A stretch of DNA of 64,000 nt from Cavia porcellus (taxonomy: Eukaryota; Chordata; Mammalia; Rodentia; Caviidae). Positions 57,625-64,000 of the stretch are shown one piece after another (position 1 is the first letter of the stretch; every line of letters starts with the position of its first letter). The stretch is from positions 100,235,123 through 100,299,122 of the forward strand of contig NW_026947486.1 in the NCBI RefSeq assembly GCF_034190915.1. Reading direction: 5' to 3'. The notes below the pieces were generated by a model. It worked only from the letters and a program-made list of their open reading frames with translations, was not told the origin of the DNA and did no database searches. The translations under genes and the position numbers were made by a program.

Positions 57625-57770
57625 GATAGCATGGTGGGTTTTAAATCCTCTACAGTCTAGGATCTCTGTGCCTCTGGACAAGTTACTGATTTTTCCTGCA
57701 TATCACCTCCCCTTTCATAAAAAGACAAAAGTCGTATATGCACCTAAGGTTGTCGTAAAGACTGAGAATA
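57625..57770 (+). mobile_element. MIR SINE remnant
   Basis: GGTTTTAAATCC, CTCTGGACAAGTTACTGATT, CATAAAAAGACAAAAG and CACCTAAGGTTGTCGTAAAG follow the core and 3' part of the mammalian-wide interspersed repeat, heavily mutated as expected. Confidence 0.55.
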
Positions 57771-57779
57771 CAGAAGATT

Positions 57780-59480
57780 GCATGCCCATCGTGCTGCTGA
57801 CATATGCTAACTCTGCAAAATGTCACACTTTCTGTCTATATTAGGAGTATTATACCCTCTGCAGAGGTGCAACTCAATATTGCACTGAAAAACCAGTTAT
57901 TACTCAAACTTTAAATTCATCCCCATAAGGCACTGGGGTTTGTTTATCTGGTAGTAAGGAATAGAGATGCCTGGAAAAGGTGGAGAGCAGAAGACACCAG
58001 ACAGCAGAACACCATAGATGATAGCTTTGTGCTGGCAGAGCACTCTCCTCACACCCTCCAAACACTATTACATATACCCAGTTTAGCCATGGTCATAAAA
58101 TAGAAGCATCGTTTTTCACCTAAGCAGTCCAACCAGACAGTTTATGTATTATATCAAAGATGTGCCCTCAAGATTTTCTAATGAGATCCCTCCTACTCTG
58201 TTGAGCCCTGAAGTGGTCATGAAAAAGCTCAGGTTGATACTGAGATCACAAATAATGCAGTGAGAAGAGACCTGATTGTCAAAGTGCTTTTGCCTCAGGA
58301 AAGGCATAGAAGCTGCTGGGTTTCCAGGGAAGCCCTGGTCCCTGACAGGAACCCTGCACTATGTGTGCATCCTCTCCTCCCATAGACATCATCCAGCCAT
58401 AGAGGCACCTGCTGAGATTGGCATCTCTGGCCAGGTAAAAGGGAAGAGGCTCTTTAGAACTGCCTTACTGAAACCAGCAGGATGGACTGTACCTAAAGGG
58501 AAGAGACAATGACTTTGTCAAATGGGAAAGAGGTTAGAAGTGGAATCTTGAATCTCTTAAAATGCTTCTTAAACTTAAATTTGAGTTATGACACTATCCA
58601 AAATTTACGTTTACTTGAAGTGAATGCTCCCTGTTTCATTTACCTATCTTCCTTGATTTGGAACACCTGGCAAATCATAGTATATTACTATCAGGATATA
58701 CACACTCTTGGTAGACATCTGTTTACGAGCATATTGATTTGTCCTTTTCTTTAATTGCTTCACCCACAGTCTCTTCCACCCACCTGTCTCCTCTCCTTCC
58801 CACATGTAGCACTCCTAGCAATTGTGATTCCTTTCTCCTTTTTATAAGTGTGTCTTTTGAAAAATTTGTATACATGAAATTGCAAGGCATATAAACTTTT
58901 GCAAATGTTTCTTTTCTTCACTCTGCACCATTTTGATACAAGACAGCTCCACTGTACTAAAGTATTTTTCAATCTGATTGTTGTATTGTATTGCATTGTG
59001 TGCATTAGCATGCTTATAAACATTTGCCATTGAAGAAGGTCTGAATGTTTTTCAGCTTTTGGTTATGGCTTGTTCTGTTTAGCTGAACTGCAGTTCAATA
59101 TAGTAAATCAGTCTTCATGAGGGTCTTACATTATACAAGAAAGTTTGTGCTACTTTTTTCCTCCAAGGGAATTTTCCTGTAAGACTGATTCATTCTGCCC
59201 TTTAACTGTGCTATTTACTTCTTCAAAAATTATATGCGACAAGCCTTTGGAAAGGGTATTGTGTTTTCTTGATTGTGACACTGATTAAGCATACTAATTC
59301 AACAAGCAAAGATATGGCTAACAACCCTTTTGGATGTCTTTCTGTCCTATTCTATTGTACACACAGGAAGAATGGCAATAATGCACCATCAAATACACAT
59401 ATTATGACTACATTTCAGTGTACACGTTAAGAACCACTGAAATAGTAAGATACAGTTGCTTGTATTTAAAACTAATTGCT
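57780..59480. other. Unassigned intergenic DNA
   Basis: No gene is supported. Short frames (58,276-58,512 and 58,509-58,754) have no conserved motif. No clear SINE or LTR is seen. Confidence 0.3.
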
Positions 59481-59505
59481 ACTTAGTCTGGGCAACTGGG
59501 CAGGT

Positions 59506-59785
59506 GGAGGTGAATGTCAATGCATCATCCTGAGCCCCGGGAGTTTGGGATCATCCCTCCCAGAGGTCAAGGAACCTCTCAGCCTTCTGCCACACTGGAC
59601 CAGCCCCACAGGTCTTGGGCCTGCCTGCACCACCCCCTGTGACCCTCTCTCAATGCAGGGGATTGGGAGGCCGGAGGTGAGTGTCTGTGCACCATCCTGG
59701 GCCCTGGGAGTTTAAAATCATCGCTCCCAGTGGTCAAGGAACTCCCCATCTTCCTGCCACACTCGAATGGCTCCACAGGTTTCTG
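59506..59785 (+). repeat. Two tandem monomers in the L1 5' UTR (period about 167 bp)
   Basis: GGAGGTGAATGTC at 59,506 and GGAGGTGAGTGTC at 59,673 start two parallel blocks. Each continues with CATCCTG, CCGGGAGTTT or CTGGGAGTTT, ATCATC, CTCCCAG, GGTCAAGGAAC, CTGCCACACT and CCACAGGT in the same order. Monomeric, tandemly repeated promoters are known from some rodent L1 families. Confidence 0.75.
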
Positions 59786-59948
59786 GCGCGCCTGGGAAAT
59801 GTAGTGAACTTTTTTCAAACTGAGGAACTGGGTGGCCGGAGTCCCATGAGCAGAGGGCATAGAAGACAATTTCTAACAGGCTCACGGGAAGACTTAGAAC
59901 AACACTTGAAACAGGGAAATATAGGAAAATGACAAAAAAAAGACCAAA

Positions 59949-60962
59949 ATGCGATCTCAAACCTCCAGCCCATCCCAAGAAAGCTTAGGAGCTACAAACA
60001 TAGAAGAAAATACATGCCATGCACCAGAAATACCTGAAGTAATAGCAATTGAAATAAAGAAGCAACTCTGGGAAGCTTTAAACGAATTCAAACCAGAAAT
60101 AATCTTCCAGGTAAAGGAAGAATTGATAAGGAAATGAAAGAGTTGCTGAACACATCTAAGGAAGACATAGTTAAAAAATTAGAGGAACAAAACAAAAAGA
60201 TAGAATCCTAAGAAACAAACAGAATACATGAAGAAGATTCAAAGAGATATACAGGAAATCAAAAATTCCATTGAAAGTTGTAAAAACCATATCAATGAAA
60301 GAGAAAATAGAGTTTCAGACCTTGAAGAAAAGATTGCAGCTGGTGAACAGGAAAGGACAGATTTTTTTAAAATAACAAGGAATCAGGAAATAACAATTCA
60401 ACAACTGCAAGATGATGCAAAGAAAAAAACATAATATTGATAGGGATAAATGAAAAAGAAGGGCACAACACAAATGATATCAAGAGGATACTTAGAGAAG
60501 TAATAGCTGAAAATTTTCCAGACATGAGAATAGAAATTGACATTAGGATCAGTGAAGCATATAGAACACCAAATAGTCATAAACAAAATAAAAATACACC
60601 CAGACATAATAATCACTATCCCAGAAATCCAACATGAGAAAAGAATATTAAAAGCTGTCAGAGAGAAAAGACAGATCAACTATAAAGGAAAACCTATCAG
60701 AAACACAGCAGACTTCTCAGCACAAACAATAAAGTCAAGAAGAGCATGGAGTGAAGTATTTCAGATCCTAAAGGAAAATGATTTCCAACCTACACTGATG
60801 TACCCTGAAAAACTCTCCTTCAAAATGAATAGAGAAATAGGATACTTCCATGACAAAGAACAGCTGAATAACTTCATGATCACCAAGCCAATCCTGCAAA
60901 GAATACTGAAAGACAGTGTAGATACACTTAGGAAAAAACCACTAAGCAAAGCAGACAATTAA
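59949..60962 (+). pseudogene. LINE-1 ORF1, broken
   Basis: The N-terminal part (59,949-60,137) has EIKKQLWEALNEFKPEIIFQ. A coiled-coil part (60,228-60,434) has KIQRDIQEIKNSIE, ENRVSDLEEKIAAGEQE and ITRNQEITIQQLQDD. The RNA-binding domain and C-terminus (to 60,962) carry PEIQHEKRILKAVREKRQIN, TADFSAQTIKSRRAWSEVFQ and LMYPEKLSFKMNREIGYFHD. Three frame changes or stops separate these parts. It is the most readable ORF1 in the window. Confidence 0.9.
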
Positions 60963-60989
60963 ACAAAATGTAAAGATAAAGATGCAACA

Positions 60990-62215
60990 GCAGAAAGATA
61001 ACATGTCAACAGTAAACCAATATATAATAATTATAATCATTAATGTAAATGGTATCAATTCACCAGTTATAAGAAACAGACTGGCAGAATGGATCAAGAA
61101 ACAACATCAAAACATATGCTATCTATAAGAAACCTTTCTAACCCAAAAGGAAACTCACAGACTGAAAGCCAAAGGATGGAAAAAAATACTTCATGCAACA
61201 GGAATCCCAAAAAAAGTGGAGGTAGCTATTCTGTTTGCAGACAATGTGAACTTCAAACCAAGAATGTTCAAAAGAGATTAAGCAGGTCATCACATACTGG
61301 TTAGGGGAAAATTTCAAGAGGAAGTGATAAGAATTCTACATGTATATGTGCACTAAATTGCAGAGCACCCAGTTATACAAAGCCAGTATTAATAAAAATG
61401 AAAAATTAAATAAGCGATAACATAATTATAGCAGGAGATCTTAACACACCATTGACACCAAGGGACAGATCAATCAGACAGAAAATCAGCAAAGAAATAA
61501 CAGAACTGAATCACACTTGTGAACATGGACTTTATAGATATATACAGAGTGTTCCACCCAACAACATTAGAATACACATTCTTCTCAGCAGTCCATGGGA
61601 CACTCTCTAAAAGAGACCATATACTAGCCCACAGAACATATTTAAATAAATGAAAAAAGTGTTGAAATTATCCCATGCATGTTATCGGATCATAGCACCA
61701 TGAAACTAAAAATTAATGATAAAAGATACTGCAAAAATCCCACAAACACATGAAAATTGAATAACACACTCTTGAGCAATCAGTGCCTCTCAGTGGAAAT
61801 TAAAGAAGAAATTAAACAATACCTACAAGCAAACTAAAATACAAATACAGCTTACAGGAATCTGTTGGATGCAATGAAAGCTGTCCTCAGAGGAAAATTT
61901 ATTGCACTGAGTTCCCACATCAGAAAAACAGAATGAACACAAAAAATAATCTGATGCTACACCTCAAACATCTAGGAAAAGAAGAGCAAGTCAAGCTTAA
62001 AGCCAAAAGAAGGGAGGAAATTATAAAAATCAGAGCAGAAATTAATGCAATAAAGACTAAGAAAATAATCCAAAGAATCAATTAATCAAAGAGGTAGTTC
62101 TTTGAAAGCATAAATAAAATTGATAAGCCCTTAGCCAACCTAATTTTAAAAAGGGAAGAAAAAGCTCAAATTCATGCAATGAGGAATGAAAAAGGTGAAA
62201 TCTTTTACATTAAAA
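60990..62215 (+). pseudogene. LINE-1 ORF2 endonuclease region, broken and truncated
   Basis: DNA order TAATGTAAATGGTATCAATT, GGATCAAGAAACAACATCAA, ATAAGAAACCTTTCTAACCC and CATAGCACCATGAAACTAAA follows the endonuclease domain and linker of L1 ORF2. Frequent stops are present and the sequence ends before the reverse transcriptase. Confidence 0.8.
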
Positions 62216-62414
62216 AGTCTTCCAAAGTGGCATAAATTGACATAGCATGTTCTTAAATTCTTCCATTCCTTTGGGGTGAAGACAGAAAGCCTTGATGCAG
62301 GTAGTACTCAGGCCAAGGTAAATTATGAAGATGAAAGCATTGCTCATTCCTGACCTCTTAAGAATTAGAGTCCATCCACAGGACCAAGCCTCTGTCTATA
62401 AAACCAAACATTTT

Positions 62415-63794
62415 TTTTTCTATTTTTTTAAAATTTTATTTAAAAGGAAAAAGAGAAAAACACAGAACAAAACAAAGTGGTGTAAGGGTACACGTAATAC
62501 AGAACTACAAAAAAAAAGACAGTAAGAAATCACCAGTTAATAGATTACATATTATCATCTTAGAAATAGTTGCTCAAATCACAGTATCAAAGAATACAAA
62601 GTGGACATTCAGTGAGACTGCAAATAGTTGTGTTCAGTGATCCAACCAAAAACATTAATATGGTCAGCTATTTAACACCCCTAAACACACTTGCTGTTGT
62701 ATCCTTTAGAGCTCTTTTTTTCCCTCTCTTTTTTACAACAAAATTTACACATTTTGAGTTTTATTACTCCTTAGTTCTTATTACTTTTTTTGGGGGGAGA
62801 GAATAAAGTCAAATATGGCAAAACAATGCTGTCAGTCAAAACCAAGGATAGACATAGCACATGATGTAAAACAGAGTACAAGGTTATCAACAATGGTTAT
62901 CAACGATGTCTCTTGTTTTCTTAAAAAGAATTGTCTATCTCATTAGATATTATAAAGTTGAACAAAACAGTAGAGAAAAAGACCAATAAAACTTAGGCAT
63001 TGTAAACATTACAGGACTTCCAAAGGAGACAATAGTCAAACCAGCATGGGCATCTTAGTGAATCTTATTGCCTTCAAAGTAGTTGCCTATACCCTCAAAC
63101 TTGATACTATCATACAGAATGGAACAGAGTCTAATCAGTCAAAACAAGATCGTGGGAGTATTACAGGACTTCAAAACAAGTTAATAGGAAATCAAAATAA
63201 GTTACTATTATACCTCCTGCTATTTTTTTTAATTTTTCCCCTTAATTAAAACAAACATAAGAAATAACTAAATATTTTTTTTAAAGAATAAGGGAGAGAT
63301 TGAGATAAAACAGGACATAACAATATAACAATACAGGTCAAAGCATGACTGTTTCAGCAACCTAGTGCTTCACCACCAAATAACCCGACTTAATAGTAGT
63401 TACCATAGTGTCTGTCTTTTTCCTTGAAATATTTAAATAAAACTTCATATACTATAGCTTCAAATATTTCCATATCAAGAAGCCCAGAATAAAGACTTTC
63501 CAATTAATAAGTGAAAACTTTATAAGGCTTCAAGGCCACATAATGGGAAATCATGATTATCACATATTTTTATATATTTGAATCATTACTTACATTAGGG
63601 AAACTATTTGGTATTCACACATGCGAGATTGATTTATTTCACTTATGAGTATGGTCTTAAGCTGCACCCATTTATTGAATTATTGGAAACAACCCAAGTG
63701 TCCATCAACTGAGGAATGGATAAAAAAGTTGTGGTATTTCTATACAATGGAATATTATTCAGCTATAAAGAAGGATCACATTGAGATATTTATC
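62415..63794 (-). mobile_element. Twin-primed 5'-truncated LINE-1 insertion, minus strand
   Basis: A perfect 15-bp duplication AAAACCAAACATTTT flanks the insert at 62,400-62,414 and 63,795-63,809. On the minus strand the element ends, on the left, with TTTAAATAAAATTTTAAA and an A-tail. It carries the long T-rich 3' UTR (62,430-63,460) and its start of 3' region near 63,620-63,680 (reverse of TAAGTGAAATAAATCA). The outermost right segment (about 63,680-63,794), encoding EYYSAIKKDHIEIF of the ORF2 C-terminus, is in the opposite orientation. Inversion of the 5' end is the signature of twin priming. Confidence 0.85.
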
Positions 63795-63809
63795 AAAACC
63801 AAACATTTT

Positions 63810-64000
63810 AACAGTAAAGGAAACTGATATGCCTTGATGTCCAAAGACATGGAGTGCATGACCCTTAGACATCATGTGTTAATATGAACAGATTAAGAAA
63901 TGTCTAGCACATTAGTAAAGAGAATGTCTTCCCTGCTGTTTGCAGTTTAAAAAGATGGTTCTAAGGTCCTTCACAAAAGATCTAACTTACTCACAAACAT
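63810..64000. other. Unassigned end of window
   Basis: No gene or repeat is recognised in the last 190 bases. Confidence 0.3.

Larger units (their letters stand above)
59490..62215 (+). mobile_element. LINE-1, plus strand (5' UTR, ORF1, start of ORF2)
   Basis: A GC-rich 5' UTR (about 59,490-59,940) is followed by ORF1 (about 59,949-60,962) and the endonuclease region of ORF2 (about 60,990-62,215). The copy then stops without reverse transcriptase or 3' UTR, at GAAATCTTTTACATTAAAAA. It is the best-preserved 5' end in the window, although every frame is broken. Confidence 0.8.

Noticed and set aside
1..64000. CRISPR arrays, operons, prophage or bacterial features
   Set aside because: All recognisable elements are mammalian retroelements. 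There are no regular repeat-spacer arrays and no bacterial gene organisation.

Overview
The window looks like a gene-poor, repeat-dense stretch of a rodent chromosome. The evidence is tRNA-derived ID-type SINEs with A-tails and target-site duplications, monomeric B1-like 7SL SINEs, MaLR-type solo LTRs, abundant LINE-1 of several ages, and an MIR relic. The ID variant and the L1 3' ends do not look like standard mouse or rat copies, so a sciurid, castorid, heteromyid or similar lineage is a guess, not a result.

Layout. 1-2,900: a short internally repetitive stretch, an L1 3' UTR copy (about 1,070-1,930) and unassigned AT-rich DNA. 2,940-6,960: a rearranged plus-strand L1 carrying a long pyrimidine minisatellite. 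9,600-13,060: a minus-strand L1 derivative with 5' UTR, ORF1 and a long 3' UTR but no ORF2. 13,130-15,740: a B1-like SINE, two ancient L1 pieces, a MaLR LTR and microsatellites. 16,391-18,307 (minus): the only long intact host-type reading frame, 638 codons without introns. Its N-terminal half resembles the WASF/WAVE family, but it lacks the actin-nucleating C-terminus. 20,460-25,570: SINEs, an ancient L1 and MaLR LTRs. 25,735-29,170: a second ORF1-only L1, facing a 5'-truncated minus-strand L1 (29,180-32,760). 32,940-36,370: a mosaic of L1 3' ends. 36,400-37,870: a GC-rich block that may be a decayed collagen-like pseudogene. 44,826-52,382: a complete but defective endogenous retrovirus. 53,590-57,770: SINEs, an old L1 and an MIR. 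59,500-62,215: a plus-strand L1 with a tandemly repeated 5' UTR. 62,415-63,794: a twin-primed L1 insertion with a 15-bp target-site duplication.

The retrovirus has paired LTRs, a 6-bp target duplication, a tRNA-Lys-like primer site, gag, dUTPase/protease, pol, a gammaretrovirus-type env and a polypurine tract. This is the layout of D-type betaretroviruses. Between env and the polypurine tract lie alternating motifs arranged like a D-type constitutive transport element (RNA export signal). All its genes are broken by stops and frameshifts, and key catalytic residues are changed.

The two items most worth follow-up are the WASF-derived intronless gene and the transport-element-like segment of the provirus. 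No tRNA or rRNA genes, CRISPR arrays or multi-exon host genes could be supported by eye.
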